This document shows, piece after piece, positions 8,874 through 18,211 of a DNA stretch of 64,000 nucleotides (positions are counted from its first letter, which is position 1; every line of letters starts with the position of its first letter). A program made the position numbers and the translations under genes. Below the pieces are notes generated by a model, which was not told the origin of the DNA, ran no database searches, and saw only the letters and a list, made by a program, of their open reading frames with translations. The stretch lies in assembly GCF_050632395.1 (NCBI RefSeq), contig NZ_CP192600.1, positions 1,426,001 to 1,490,000 of the forward strand, given 5' to 3'. The DNA is from JAUYQR01 sp050632395. GTDB lineage: Bacteria; Pseudomonadota; Alphaproteobacteria; Rhodobacterales; Rhodobacteraceae.

Positions 8874-9851
8874 TCAGGTGCGGTCGGTGAGGCGGATGAA
8901 AAGAGCGGTCACGGCGAGGATGATCGCGCCGAAGAGGATGCGGCGGCCACCTTCGGGCATTTGCAAAAGCGTGAGCATGGTGGCGAGGACGGTGAGGATG
9001 AGCGCACCGATGATGGTGCCACCATAGCCGCCGCGCCCGCCGAAGATCGAGGTGCCACCGACGACGGCGGCGGCGACGGACGGGAGGTCGAGGGGGAGCG
9101 CGAGCGAAAGCGAGGCGGTCTTGACGATGCCGAGGTAGACGAGGCCGGTGAGGCCGGCGATCAGGCCGGACAGCGCGTAGAGCGCAAGGTGGACCTGCCA
9201 GACGCGGACGCCGGACAGGCGGGCGGCGGCCTCATTGGAGCCGATGGCGTAGAGGAGGCGGCCAAACCCGGTGCGGCGCTGCGCCCAGATCACGAGGATT
9301 GCGAAGGGGATGAAGACGACGAGCGCGTTCGGCAGGCCGAAGCTGCGCCCGGTGCCAAGCCAGACGAGGCCGGGCGGGATGAGCGTGCCGGTGGAGATCA
9401 CGAAGCGCTGGTACACGAGGAGGCAGCCGGTGGCGATGAGGCCGGTGCCGAGCGTCATGATCAGGGGATGCACGCGGAAGAACGCGACGCCGACACCATT
9501 AACAAGCCCCGCGACCAGCGCGCAGGTCATCGCGATGGCAATGGCGGGCGGCACGCCGATCAGGGGGGCGAGGGTCGCGGTGACGAAGGCCGCGATGGTG
9601 GCGACAGTTCCGGCGGAGAGGTCGATGCCGCCCGTCAGCATGGTCAGCGTCTGGCAGGCGGCGAGCATGGCCAGCGGGATCGCGGCCTTGATGGTGTTTG
9701 ATATCCAGAACGCCTTGACGATGCCGGGCTGCATGACTTCGAGCGCGCCGATCAGGGCAAAGAGGAGCAGCGTCAGCGGGATCAGCGGCCAGTCGACCAT
9801 CAGGCGGCCGAGGCGGGCGAGCGGTGTCGGTTGGTCAGCCAGTGCGGTCAA
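8874..9851 (-). CDS. Sugar ABC transporter permease (RbsC type)
   Basis: Inner-membrane permease of 325 residues in the ribose/branched-chain superfamily, with the usual motif GGIDLSAGTV near residues 72-81. I place the start at TTG 9851, which has an AGGGGGG ribosome-binding site at good spacing and overlaps the preceding permease gene by 17 bases. It should form the channel together with the product of 9835-10821. Confidence 0.92.
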   Translation of the reverse strand: MTALADQPTPLARLGRLMVDWPLIPLTLLLFALIGALEVMQPGIVKAFWISNTIKAAIPLAMLAACQTLTMLTGGIDLSAGTVATIAAFVTATLAPLIGVPPAIAIAMTCALVAGLVNGVGVAFFRVHPLIMTLGTGLIATGCLLVYQRFVISTGTLIPPGLVWLGTGRSFGLPNALVVFIPFAILVIWAQRRTGFGRLLYAIGSNEAAARLSGVRVWQVHLALYALSGLIAGLTGLVYLGIVKTASLSLALPLDLPSVAAAVVGGTSIFGGRGGYGGTIIGALILTVLATMLTLLQMPEGGRRILFGAIILAVTALFIRLTDRT

Positions 9852-10821
9852 GGCGCGCCCCCCTGAGTGCTAAAAGCCCGCCGAACATCACGACGAGGAC
9901 CATGATGGTGCCTTCGACGATGGCGGCGACGTTCGGATCGACCGACATCAGCGTCAGGTCCATGCGGACGAGGCGGAGGACGAAGACGGCGAGGATCGGC
10001 CCGAGGATGCCGCCGCGCCCGCCGCCGAGGACGACGCCGCCAAGGACAACGGCGGCGACGGAGGCGAGGAGGTAGGGGCCGGGGATCGGCTCGCCGATGC
10101 CGGTGGACATGGTGACGGCAAGGCCACCGAGGGCCGCGAAGAGGCCGCAGACGGCATAGGCCGCGACGCGGGTGAGGCCCACGGGCACGCCGGAGCGGAA
10201 GGCGGCGAGGGGGTCGGAGCCGATGGCGTAGAACATCAGGCCGAGTTTCGAGCGTTTGATCGGCAGCCAGACGGCCGTGACGACGATGGCCATGAGGATC
10301 ACGGCTTTGGGGATCCAGTCGGTCAGGCCGGGGGGAAGGCCGGGCAGGGTGACGCCGCCGACGATCAGGTTGCGCAGCCAGGGTGCGGTGGCACCGCCGG
10401 GGGCGTTCAGGATGAGGAGGGCGACGCCCTGCCAGACGAACAGCATGGCGAGGGTCACCACGATGTCAGGCACCCGGGTCACGACGATCAGCGCGCCGTT
10501 GATCGCGCCCATCGCAAGGCCGAGGGCGAGGACGGCAATCAGGACGAGGACGGATTGCGGGTCAGTCGCGCCTTCCATCAGCCTCGCGGTGGTAACGGAA
10601 GCCACGGCCATCATTGCGGCGATGGACAGGTCGATGCCGCCCGCGATGACGACGACCGCCATGCCTACGGTAGCAAGGATGAACGGGAGCGCGGCGCGGG
10701 CGAGGCTGTCGAGGCCGGAGGCGCCGAAATCGGGCTGGATGAGTTTCGTGACGATGAGGAGGAGGGCGAGGAGGGCGGCGAGGCCGACCGTCCATGCGTT
10801 CGCTTCGATCAGGCGCTTCAT
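9835..10821 (-). CDS. Sugar ABC transporter permease (RbsC type)
   Basis: Inner-membrane permease of 328 residues with the family motif GGIDLSIAAMM near residues 60-70 and multiple hydrophobic helices. It is paired with the permease at 8874-9851; such importers often use two different permeases. It is separated from the ATPase gene by a 175-base gap containing a GC-rich inverted repeat, the only sizeable gap in this part of the operon. Confidence 0.92.
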   Translation of the reverse strand: MKRLIEANAWTVGLAALLALLLIVTKLIQPDFGASGLDSLARAALPFILATVGMAVVVIAGGIDLSIAAMMAVASVTTARLMEGATDPQSVLVLIAVLALGLAMGAINGALIVVTRVPDIVVTLAMLFVWQGVALLILNAPGGATAPWLRNLIVGGVTLPGLPPGLTDWIPKAVILMAIVVTAVWLPIKRSKLGLMFYAIGSDPLAAFRSGVPVGLTRVAAYAVCGLFAALGGLAVTMSTGIGEPIPGPYLLASVAAVVLGGVVLGGGRGGILGPILAVFVLRLVRMDLTLMSVDPNVAAIVEGTIMVLVVMFGGLLALRGARLDRTG

Positions 10822-10860
10822 GCGGCGGCCTCGCTGGAGCTTGGGCAGCGCGCGAGTTCG

Positions 10861-10979
10861 CCCACCACCCCCAACCCCTCCCCACGAGGGGGAGGGGAGG
10901 CGACGGGGGCGAATAGGGCGTGAGAGGGTAGAAGGGCGCTTCCCGCCCCCCTTATGGGGGAGGGAGAGGGTGGGGTGGC
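10861..10979. repeat. GC-rich intergenic inverted repeat
   Basis: The two ends are roughly inverted copies: CCACCACCCCCAACCCCTCC on the left and a matching GGAGGG..GGTGGGGTGG on the right. Each half also holds its own hairpin (CCCCTCCCC ACGA GGGG and CCCCCCTTATGGGGG). It lies inside the importer operon between ATPase and permease genes and would be transcribed. It looks like a dispersed palindromic element of REP type, but only one copy is in the window. Confidence 0.5.
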
Positions 10980-10996
10980 TTTGCGAAGCGGTCTCG

Positions 10997-12490
10997 TCAT
11001 GCCGTCGCAGCCTTTTCGGTCAGGCCGTAGGCGGCGCGCATCAGGGTGGGCTCGTCGGCGTCGGCGGCGTCGATCACATCGACCACGCGGCCGTTGAAGA
11101 TGACCACGGCGCGGTCGCAGGCGAGGCGGATTTCGGCCAGTTCGGAGGTGTAGTAGAGGACCGCAGCGCCCTGATCGGCAAGGTCGCGGACAAGGGAATA
11201 GATCTGGCGCTTGGTGCGGATGTCGATGCCGCGGGTGGGGTCGAAGAGGAGCAGGGTGTCGACGCCTTTGGCGATCCAGCGGGCGATGGTGACCTTTTGC
11301 TGGTTGCCGCCGGACAGACGCCGCACCTCGCCTTGGGCGCGGGTGTCGATCTGCAAGCGGTCGATGGCGGAGGTGACGCGGGCGGCCTCGCCCTTCATCG
11401 GGATGGCCCCCCAGGTGCGCAGGCGGGCGAGGAGGGGCAGCGCGATGTTTTCGCGGACCGAGCGGCTCATCAAAAGGGCATGGGCGCGGTCGCCGGGAAC
11501 GAAGGTGAGGCCGGCGGCGATGGCATCGGCGGGGTGGGTGAACTGGGCGGGTTTGCCCTTGACGGTGACGGTGCCGCCGGTGGCCTTGCGGTTGCCGGCG
11601 AGGACGTCGAACAGTTCGTCCTGGCCCTGGCCTTCGAGAGCTACGACGCCAAGAACCTCGCCGGCATGAAGGTCGAGCGAGACGTCCTTGAGGCGGGTGC
11701 CGGTCTTGAGGTGGCTGACGCTGAGGCGGGGTGCGCCCACTGATTTATGCGTGGCGCGGGTGCCGGTGGTAGCGGGGCCGACGGTGCCGCCGAGCATCAT
11801 TTCCACGATGCGTTCCTCGATGCCGGGTTCGATGGCGACATCGGCCACGGTATGACCGTCGCGCAGGACGGTCGCGCGGTCGCAGATCGCGGCGATCTCG
11901 TTGAAGCGGTGCGACACGTAGATGACCGAGCGGCCCGCGTCGGCTTGGCCGCGGACGGTTTTCAGGACGCGGTCGACGAGGTCGGTCGGCAGGGCGGCGG
12001 TGAGTTCATCGAGGAGAAGGACGTCGGGCTCCAGCGCCAGCGCGCGGGCGAGGTCGACGATACGGAGGGAGGCGAGCGGCAGGGTGCGGATCATCGCGTC
12101 GAGGGGCAGGTTCGGCAGGCCAAGCTCGGCCACCCAATGGCGGAAGGGCGCGACGGGGGTGTTGCCGAGGCGCAGGTTGTCGGCGATGTCGAGGTCGGGG
12201 ATCAGGGATGGTTCCTGATAGACCGGAACGAGGCCGGAGCGGCGCGCGCTGGAGGGGGAGGCCACGGTGCTGTCGCGGCCCTTGATGCGGACATGGCCGC
12301 TGTCGGGTTTCAGAACGCCGGTGAGGATTTTGACGAAGGTGGATTTGCCCGCACCGTTGGCCCCCATGAGGGCGACGACCTGACCGGGGCCAACTTGGAG
12401 CGATGCATCGCGCAGGGCCACGACTGCGCCGAAACGCTTGGCGACGCCGGTGGCGTCGAGAACGGCGGTCGCGGGGGCGGCGTCGGGCAT
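10997..12490 (-). CDS. Sugar ABC transporter ATP-binding protein (RbsA type)
   Basis: The ATPase has 497 residues and two fused ABC domains, energising the ribose-type importer. The first domain has Walker A MGANGAGKS near residue 40 and Walker B VLLLDELT (an uncommon L for P). The second has signature LSGGNQQK and Walker B TLLLFDPTRGID. It is separated from the binding-protein gene by 72 bases with a strong hairpin, a usual arrangement for giving the binding protein more mRNA than the ATPase. Confidence 0.93.
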   Translation of the reverse strand: MPDAAPATAVLDATGVAKRFGAVVALRDASLQVGPGQVVALMGANGAGKSTFVKILTGVLKPDSGHVRIKGRDSTVASPSSARRSGLVPVYQEPSLIPDLDIADNLRLGNTPVAPFRHWVAELGLPNLPLDAMIRTLPLASLRIVDLARALALEPDVLLLDELTAALPTDLVDRVLKTVRGQADAGRSVIYVSHRFNEIAAICDRATVLRDGHTVADVAIEPGIEERIVEMMLGGTVGPATTGTRATHKSVGAPRLSVSHLKTGTRLKDVSLDLHAGEVLGVVALEGQGQDELFDVLAGNRKATGGTVTVKGKPAQFTHPADAIAAGLTFVPGDRAHALLMSRSVRENIALPLLARLRTWGAIPMKGEAARVTSAIDRLQIDTRAQGEVRRLSGGNQQKVTIARWIAKGVDTLLLFDPTRGIDIRTKRQIYSLVRDLADQGAAVLYYTSELAEIRLACDRAVVIFNGRVVDVIDAADADEPTLMRAAYGLTEKAATA

Positions 12491-12515
12491 GAAGTGGTCC
12501 AGATGTGGGGAGAAT

Positions 12516-12539
12516 GCCCCCGGGGAAGGCCCCGGGGGC
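12516..12539 (-). terminator. Intra-operon hairpin after the binding-protein gene
   Basis: There is a perfect 10-base-pair GC stem with a 4-base loop: GCCCCCGGGG at 12516-12525 pairs with 12530-12539. There is no long U-run on the minus strand, so partial termination or mRNA protection between the binding-protein and ATPase genes is more likely than full termination. Confidence 0.65.
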
Positions 12540-12562
12540 TTTAGGTTCAGATCAGGGTTGGG

Positions 12563-13588
12563 TTATTCGCCCGGGCCTTTGCAGGCGATGATCTGTTCCA
12601 TCGTGTAGGTCGTCCAGCCGGGGATCGACACCGAGACCGGCCATTCAGGGCTGAGGTTCGGGTTGGCGGCCTCGGCCAGCAGTTTCTTGCCTTCATCCGT
12701 GTTGTTGGCCCAGACGACCGGGTCGACAAGCACGGTCTTTTCCGCCGGAGCCTTGCCGTCGAGGATCTGGATCGCAAGCTCGACGCCCGCGCCGCCGACC
12801 GAACCGGGGTTCGTTACGGCCGCGCCGACGAGGCCTTCGACGGACTGCAACTGGCCCACGAAGCCCGCGTTGTCAGCGCCGACGATCGGCACGAGGGGCG
12901 CGCCGGATTCGGTGAAGGCATCCACGATCACGTTGTCGATGCCAGAGGTCCAGACACCCTGGAACGGCACGCCGGCAGCGATAATGTCGTTGATCTGCTG
13001 CTTGCCCTGATCCTGCTGCCAGCCGGTGAAGACTTCCTGAGCGACGGTGATTTCGGGGAATTCGGCCATCGCGCGCTTGAAGCCCTTGTCGCGGTCGTTG
13101 TCGGCCCCGGCACCAGCGGCGCCGCGCATGTAGACGACGGCGCCCTTGCCGCCCATCGTTTCAAACAGCCACTTCGCGCCGAGGTAGGCGTATTGTTCCT
13201 GGTTGTTAGACAGGATGTAGGCGGAAGGTTCGGTCACGGCCTGGTCGACGGCGACGACGACGATGCCGGCGTCGGTCGCTTCCTTGATCGCGGCGTTGAT
13301 GCCGTCGGCGTTGGCGGGGTTGACGACGATGGCGTTGACGCCGGCCTGGATCAGGTTTCGGATGTCTTCAAGCTGGCCCGCGGCGTCGGTGTTGCGGTGG
13401 GCGATGTTCAGGCTTTCGACCTTGCCCGATGCCAGCGCCTGCGCCTTCATCGCGCAGACCATTTCCTCGCGCCAGCCATTGCCCTGCACGGTGTTCGAAA
13501 TGCCGATCTTGTAGCCTTCGGCAGATGCGGTTCCGGCAAGGCCGGTAACCAGTGCGGCCAGCGCGGCACCTGCGAAAAGTCTTTTCAT
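12563..13588 (-). CDS. Sugar ABC transporter substrate-binding protein
   Basis: Periplasmic ligand-binding protein of 341 residues in the Peripla_BP_4 (RbsB-like) family. It has a clear Sec signal peptide (MKRLFAGAALAAL, cleavage likely after ASA near residue 24). ATG 13588 is preferred because GGAGG sits at good spacing before it; an upstream ATG at 13630 would spoil the signal peptide. The family binds monosaccharides, polyols or similar ligands. Its place in an operon with three Gfo/Idh dehydrogenases suggests an oxidised or unusual sugar, but the ligand is not readable. Confidence 0.93.
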   Translation of the reverse strand: MKRLFAGAALAALVTGLAGTASAEGYKIGISNTVQGNGWREEMVCAMKAQALASGKVESLNIAHRNTDAAGQLEDIRNLIQAGVNAIVVNPANADGINAAIKEATDAGIVVVAVDQAVTEPSAYILSNNQEQYAYLGAKWLFETMGGKGAVVYMRGAAGAGADNDRDKGFKRAMAEFPEITVAQEVFTGWQQDQGKQQINDIIAAGVPFQGVWTSGIDNVIVDAFTESGAPLVPIVGADNAGFVGQLQSVEGLVGAAVTNPGSVGGAGVELAIQILDGKAPAEKTVLVDPVVWANNTDEGKKLLAEAANPNLSPEWPVSVSIPGWTTYTMEQIIACKGPGE

Positions 13589-13667
13589 CGTAAATCCTCC
13601 CTCGTGATGACGTTTGTTGGTCGTGTTCATTTGTTGCCTCCTCCTGTTGGTCGATCGTGCCGGGGTG

Positions 13668-14450
13668 TCAGCCCGGTTTTGTTGCCCGGATGTGGCCTGG
13701 GCTCATGGCGCGGGCGTCGAGTGCTCGCACCAGCACGCGCCAGAATTCGGTTTCGTCGGCCAGGGCCTGTGCGCCGAACTGGTCGGCGAACCGGTCGCCG
13801 AGCGCCCCGCCGAGACGCTCCAGTTCTTCTTTCGCCTCCCCCAGATACCACATCCCGCGATCTTCGGTCTCTACCTCGGTGAAGCCGGCTGCCGCCACAT
13901 GCGCGCTGATCTGCGGAAGCGTGACCATGTGGAAGGCGTGGCCTGCGGCAGCGACGAAGTCGTCGACGATCCCGTCGATCCCGTCACCTTGGCCGCGCAG
14001 CCAGTCGCTGACCATCAGCCGTCCACCCGGACGCAGGACCCGGAAGGCCTCGCGGTAGATGGCGGCCTTGTCCGCGACGTGCAAGAGCGCGTCCTTGCTG
14101 AAGACCACGTCAAAACTTTCGTTCGCAAAGGGCAGTGGCCCCGGGACGATCTGGACGAAGCGGATCCGCTCCGACAGACCCTGACGCGCGACGCGGTGGC
14201 TGGCGCCTTCGATCAGTTCTGCCTGCACGTCGATCCCGGTGACGGAAGCCGCACCATGCGTGACGACGAGCGCGATATCGGCGCCCCCCAGACCGCAGCC
14301 GATGTCGAGGACTTCGCAGCCGTCCAGAGGCCGGCCACCGACGATCCGTGCCACCTCGGCAGGTCCGCCCGGAGACATGAAGCCTTCGCCCCAGATGAGC
14401 TCGAGCTTTCCGGGCGTTTCATAGCCGGGGTCCGCCACAGGATCAGCCAA
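13668..14450 (-). CDS. SAM-dependent methyltransferase
   Basis: Class I methyltransferase of 260 residues. Motif I is VLDIGCGLGGADI near residues 47-59, motif II region VTGIDVQ, and DVVFSKDALLHV near 114-125. The pattern resembles small-molecule N- or O-methyltransferases such as phosphoethanolamine or glycine-type enzymes. The start is TTG at 14450, preceded by AAAGGA. It sits between the isomerase gene and the binding-protein gene of the sugar operon with gaps of 65 and 79 bases, so it may be a late insertion into the operon. The substrate is unknown. Confidence 0.85.
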   Translation of the reverse strand: MADPVADPGYETPGKLELIWGEGFMSPGGPAEVARIVGGRPLDGCEVLDIGCGLGGADIALVVTHGAASVTGIDVQAELIEGASHRVARQGLSERIRFVQIVPGPLPFANESFDVVFSKDALLHVADKAAIYREAFRVLRPGGRLMVSDWLRGQGDGIDGIVDDFVAAAGHAFHMVTLPQISAHVAAAGFTEVETEDRGMWYLGEAKEELERLGGALGDRFADQFGAQALADETEFWRVLVRALDARAMSPGHIRATKPG

Positions 14451-14515
14451 GATGCGTCCTTTCCGCTGGTTGACGTGATGCGGGGTTGGAGCAGGTCATT
14501 TTCGTCCGGTCGCTC

Positions 14516-15430
14516 CTATTTCACAAACGGGCGAAGGATGTCGCGGGCAAGTTCGAAGCCGCGTTTGATCTTCATGTCGGACCCTTCGAAATCGCGGTCT
14601 TCGTGTTCGATGATTATTGGGCCATCATAGCCCGCCCGGTAAAGCCCCGAAAAGAAACCGGGCCAATCGACATCGCCAAGGCCGGGCATCCGGGGCACCT
14701 GCCAGCCCATGCCGGCCGAAAGGATGCCGTTGTCATAAAGCCCGTCGCGGTCGATCATCAGGTCTTTCGCGTGGACATGGGCCATGTGGGGGCCGAACTC
14801 GCGGATGAAGCGGGCTTGGTCGATCATCTGCCAGACGAGGTGGCTGGGGTCGAAGTTCATGCCGACGGCGTTACCCCAGGTTTCCAGGATGCGGCGCCAG
14901 AGCTTTGGCGCATAGGCGATATTGTGGCCGCCGGGCCATTCGTCGTGGCTGAAGATCATCGGGCAGTTTTCGAAGGCGAGACGCACGCCGTGGTCGCGGG
15001 CGTGGGCGACGATGGGGGCGAAAATCTCGGTCGCGCGGGCCCAGTTCTGGTCGACGGTCAGGCTGCGGTCGCCGCCGACGAAGGTGTTGACGAGGGGGAG
15101 ACCCATCGTTGATGCGGCGGTGATCACGCGCTTGAGGTGGGTGGCCACAGCCTCGCGGTGGGCGGCGTCGGCGTGGAGGGGGTTGGGGTAGTAGCCGAGG
15201 GCCGAGATGGTGAGGCCTTTGGCGGCGATCATGGCCGTGATCTCGGAGGCGCGGGCTGGCGTCATATCCTCGATCGGCAGGTGGGCGGTGCCGGCGTAGC
15301 GGCGTTTTTCGGCCCCGGCGGCGGGCCAGCAGGCGATTTCCAAGGATTGGAACCCGGCGCTGGCGGCGTAGTCGGCCACACCTTCGAGGGGCGTGTCGGG
15401 GAAGGGGGCGGTGAGGATGCCAAGCTGCAT
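14516..15430 (-). CDS. Sugar phosphate isomerase/epimerase (TIM barrel, AP_endonuc_2 family)
   Basis: Enzyme of 304 residues with the TIM-barrel fold of xylose-isomerase-like proteins (IolE/IolI, hydroxypyruvate isomerase, tagatose epimerase). Visible metal-site style segments are AFENCPM, NFDPSHLVWQ and HVHAKD, and IIIEHED near the C-terminus, matching the Glu/Asp/His metal ligands of the family. It lies 12 bases after the upstream dehydrogenase gene, so the two probably act in sequence: oxidation, then isomerisation or elimination of a keto-sugar. Confidence 0.9.
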   Translation of the reverse strand: MQLGILTAPFPDTPLEGVADYAASAGFQSLEIACWPAAGAEKRRYAGTAHLPIEDMTPARASEITAMIAAKGLTISALGYYPNPLHADAAHREAVATHLKRVITAASTMGLPLVNTFVGGDRSLTVDQNWARATEIFAPIVAHARDHGVRLAFENCPMIFSHDEWPGGHNIAYAPKLWRRILETWGNAVGMNFDPSHLVWQMIDQARFIREFGPHMAHVHAKDLMIDRDGLYDNGILSAGMGWQVPRMPGLGDVDWPGFFSGLYRAGYDGPIIIEHEDRDFEGSDMKIKRGFELARDILRPFVK

Positions 15431-15442
15431 GTCAGGTGCCTT

Positions 15443-16582
15443 TCATCGGATGGTGACCCATGTGCCGGTGCGGGCACTTTCCAAGACGGCGTCGCAGAAC
15501 TGCATCTCGTAGTGGCCGTCTTCGAAGCCTGCGTAGGTGGCGGTCGGCGCGCGGCGGCCTTGGGCCACGTCTGCGTAAACCTGCCGGAAGAAGGCGGTCC
15601 ACGTGTCGGCGAAGCCTTCGGCGTGACCGCCGGGCAGGGCGCTGGCGGCGGCACCGAGCGGGTTCATCAGCGAGGGGTCGCGGAGGAGGATCTGGTTCGG
15701 CTGATCGCGGTGGCCGATCCAGAGCGCGTCGGGGTTTTCGCCGCTCCACGCGGCCGAGGCTTTGGAGCCGGAGATATCCCATGTGAGGAGGCCCTTGCGG
15801 CCCCGGCTGATCTGGCTGGTGGTCAGGACGCCGCGCCCGCCGTTCTCGTAGCGCAGGAGAAGGGTCGCGGCGTCGTCGGTGGTGATGCGGCGGGTTTCAG
15901 TGGCGCCGGTGGCGGTGGTGAAGGTTTCGACCGGGCCGAGGGGTTTCTGGCGGTCGGGGATGAAGGTCGCAAGCTCGGCCATAACGTCGGTGGGCTTTTG
16001 GCCGGTGATGAAGCTGGTGAGGTCGATCCAGTGGGTGCCAATATCGCTGACGGAACGGAGGGGGCCGCCCTCGTCAGCCTCAAGCCGCCAGTTCCAGTCG
16101 GTGTCTTTCGCCAGCCAGTCCTGATGGAACTGGCCGGTGATCAGGCGCAACTCGCCAAGCTCGCCGGATTTCGTCATGCCGTGGGCGTGCTGGTTCAGGG
16201 GGTAGAAACGGGTGTTGTAGCAGACGGCGGCGATAAGGCCCGAGGCGCGGGCGAGGGCAAGCATTTCGGCCGATTGGGCGGCGGTCATGGCGAGGGGCTT
16301 TTCGCAGATGACGTGCTTGCCTGCGGCGAGGATCGCCTTGACCTGCGGGTAGTGCGCGACGTTGGGTGAGGTGACGTGTACGATGGTCACGGCGGGATCG
16401 GCGAGGAGGTCGTCAAGGCTGGCGTAGGCTTTCGCCACGCCGAGGGCTGCGGCACGGTCGGCGCCCCGGGTGGCGCTGGAACCGAGGACGCCCGCGATGG
16501 GGATGCCGAGGCGGCGGAGCGCGCCGATGTGGACGGTGCCGATGAAGCCGGTGCCGATGACGGCGGCGGAAATGTCAGGCAA
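15443..16582 (-). CDS. Gfo/Idh/MocA family oxidoreductase
   Basis: NAD(P)-dependent dehydrogenase of 379 residues. The Rossmann motif AAVIGTGFIGTVHIGA begins near residue 5 and the CEKPLAMT motif supplies the catalytic lysine. The start is taken as TTG at 16582 because a GGAGG sits eight bases upstream; a TTG at 16606 lies in frame but has no such site. It overlaps the upstream SDR gene by eight bases. It acts next to the TIM-barrel isomerase gene and may oxidise the imported sugar. Confidence 0.9.
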   Translation of the reverse strand: MPDISAAVIGTGFIGTVHIGALRRLGIPIAGVLGSSATRGADRAAALGVAKAYASLDDLLADPAVTIVHVTSPNVAHYPQVKAILAAGKHVICEKPLAMTAAQSAEMLALARASGLIAAVCYNTRFYPLNQHAHGMTKSGELGELRLITGQFHQDWLAKDTDWNWRLEADEGGPLRSVSDIGTHWIDLTSFITGQKPTDVMAELATFIPDRQKPLGPVETFTTATGATETRRITTDDAATLLLRYENGGRGVLTTSQISRGRKGLLTWDISGSKASAAWSGENPDALWIGHRDQPNQILLRDPSLMNPLGAAASALPGGHAEGFADTWTAFFRQVYADVAQGRRAPTATYAGFEDGHYEMQFCDAVLESARTGTWVTIR

Positions 16583-17300
16583 TGGAATAGCCTCCGTCGA
16601 TGGCAAGGCAGGTGCCGGTCATGAATTGCGAGGCCTTTGAGGCAAGGAAAAGGACCGGCCCGGCGATATCGTCGGGCTGGCCCCAGCGGCCCATTGGCGT
16701 GCGAAGGTTGACCGCCGCGACATGGGCGGGGTCGGTGCGGCTGCGGGCGGATTGTTCAGTGACGATGAAGCCGGGGGCGACGGCGTTGACGCGGATGCCG
16801 TCGGCGGCCCAGGCGATGGCGAGGGATTTCGTCAGCTGCACCACGGCGGCTTTCGACGCGCCATAGGCCGGATTCCGGGGGCTGCCGAACATCGCATACA
16901 TCGAGGCGATGTTGATGAGGCTGCCTTGCCGCGCCTTGAGGTGGGGGTGAAACGCCTCGGCAGTGCGGAAGGTGCCGTGGAGGTTGACGTCGACGACATG
17001 GCTGAAGAAGGCGGGGGACATTTCCTCGCCCCGCGCGGTGATGGCCGCGCAGTTCACGAGGATGTCGAGGGTGGGGGTCGCGGCGGCGAGGGCGGTGACG
17101 GCGGCGGCGTCGGTCACGTCAAGCTGGTGGTAGGGAAAGCGGGCGCGGTCTTCGGGGGCGGGTTCAGGTTCGGCCCCCGTGATGGTGACGGAGGCGCCGG
17201 CGTCCTGAAAGGCGCGGGCGATGGCGGCACCGATGCCGGCCTTGCTGGCCCCGATCACCAGAACCTGGGCATCAGAGAAATCGAAGGTGGCGTGCATCAT
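16575..17300 (-). CDS. Short-chain dehydrogenase/reductase (SDR)
   Basis: Oxidoreductase of 241 residues with the classical SDR fold. The cofactor motif is a TGxxxGxG variant, GASKAGIGAAIA near residues 17-28; NCAA is at about 87, and the catalytic serine is followed by YGASK (Tyr and Lys near 149-153). The start at 17300 overlaps the stop of the rpiR-like gene as ATGA, with GGGAGG upstream. It likely oxidises or reduces a sugar hydroxyl in the same pathway as the neighbouring Gfo/Idh enzymes. Confidence 0.9.
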   Translation of the reverse strand: MMHATFDFSDAQVLVIGASKAGIGAAIARAFQDAGASVTITGAEPEPAPEDRARFPYHQLDVTDAAAVTALAAATPTLDILVNCAAITARGEEMSPAFFSHVVDVNLHGTFRTAEAFHPHLKARQGSLINIASMYAMFGSPRNPAYGASKAAVVQLTKSLAIAWAADGIRVNAVAPGFIVTEQSARSRTDPAHVAAVNLRTPMGRWGQPDDIAGPVLFLASKASQFMTGTCLAIDGGYSIA

Positions 17301-18211
17301 GGCGTCCTCCCGGCGCGATCTTTCGCTGCGGCACGAGTCGATGCAACAGGTTTTTCAGTTTTCTGTTTTTGAGTATCAGGAACCAAATTGGTTCCGATGC
17401 GCCGACCGAGGCTGACGATCAGCGCCTGCACCACGACCATCGCCGGAACCTGGCTGCGGAAGTGGCCGAGGCGGGCTTCGTTGACGTAAAGGACCTGCTG
17501 GGCGAGCGGGGCGACGGGGCTGAGGGCGTTGTCGGTGATCGCAAGGACAGGGTGGCCACGGGCGGCGGCGAGGCGGGCGCAATCGACGGTTTCGGCGGTG
17601 TAGTCGTCGAAGGTCATCACCAGAAGCACGTCGTTCGGGCCGATGGCAGCCACCTGTTCGGCGCGCATGGCCCCAAGGTTGTCAATGAGATGCGCGCGCT
17701 TGCCGATGTTGGACAGGCCGTAGACGGCGTAGGCGCCGAGGCCGAAAGCGCCGCGCGCGGCGGCGACATGGACCACCTCGGAAGCGGCGAGCGCGGTGAC
17801 GAAAGCGTCGAGGGCGGGACGGTCCAGCGCCTCTTCGATGCGGAGGAGGGATTGCACGGCGGCTTGCACGAAGCTGCCGAAGACGTGGCCGGGTTGGTCG
17901 AGGTCAGCCTCGGTCAGTTGCGTGGCGATGCGGCTGGCATAGGGTAGACGGGGGCCGAGAAGGCGTTCGCGGAAAACGAGTTGCAGGTCGGCGAAGCCTG
18001 CGTAGCCCAGTTCCTTGGCGAAGCGGGTGATGGTGGCGGGGGGCACGCGGGCTTGATCGGCGAGGCGGGTGAGGGTGGTGACCGCTACCTCTTCGGGGTG
18101 GTTGAGGAAGAACTGCGCCACTTGGGCGAGGCGTTTGCTAAGTGTCCCGGCGCGGGCGACCAGATGGGCGCGTAGCGCGTCGAAATCGCGGGGCGCGGGG
18201 GTGGGGGTCAT
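17297..18211 (-). CDS. MurR/RpiR family transcriptional regulator
   Basis: Regulator of 304 residues with an N-terminal RpiR helix-turn-helix (region about 20-75, including LADQARVPPATITRFAKELG) and a C-terminal SIS sugar-phosphate-binding domain (about 125-265, with segments like DVLLVMTFDDYTAET). The true start is ATG 18211, overlapping the upstream stop as ATGA; a longer frame would run into the SDR gene. Being encoded inside the operon it probably controls it in response to a phosphorylated or related sugar intermediate. Confidence 0.92.
   Translation of the reverse strand: MTPTPAPRDFDALRAHLVARAGTLSKRLAQVAQFFLNHPEEVAVTTLTRLADQARVPPATITRFAKELGYAGFADLQLVFRERLLGPRLPYASRIATQLTEADLDQPGHVFGSFVQAAVQSLLRIEEALDRPALDAFVTALAASEVVHVAAARGAFGLGAYAVYGLSNIGKRAHLIDNLGAMRAEQVAAIGPNDVLLVMTFDDYTAETVDCARLAAARGHPVLAITDNALSPVAPLAQQVLYVNEARLGHFRSQVPAMVVVQALIVSLGRRIGTNLVPDTQKQKTEKPVASTRAAAKDRAGRTP

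Noticed and set aside
7677..9701. Open frame of 674 codons on the plus strand
   Set aside because: It is antisense to dehydrogenase and permease genes with clear motifs; the composition is Gly/Glu/Asp-rich shadow sequence.
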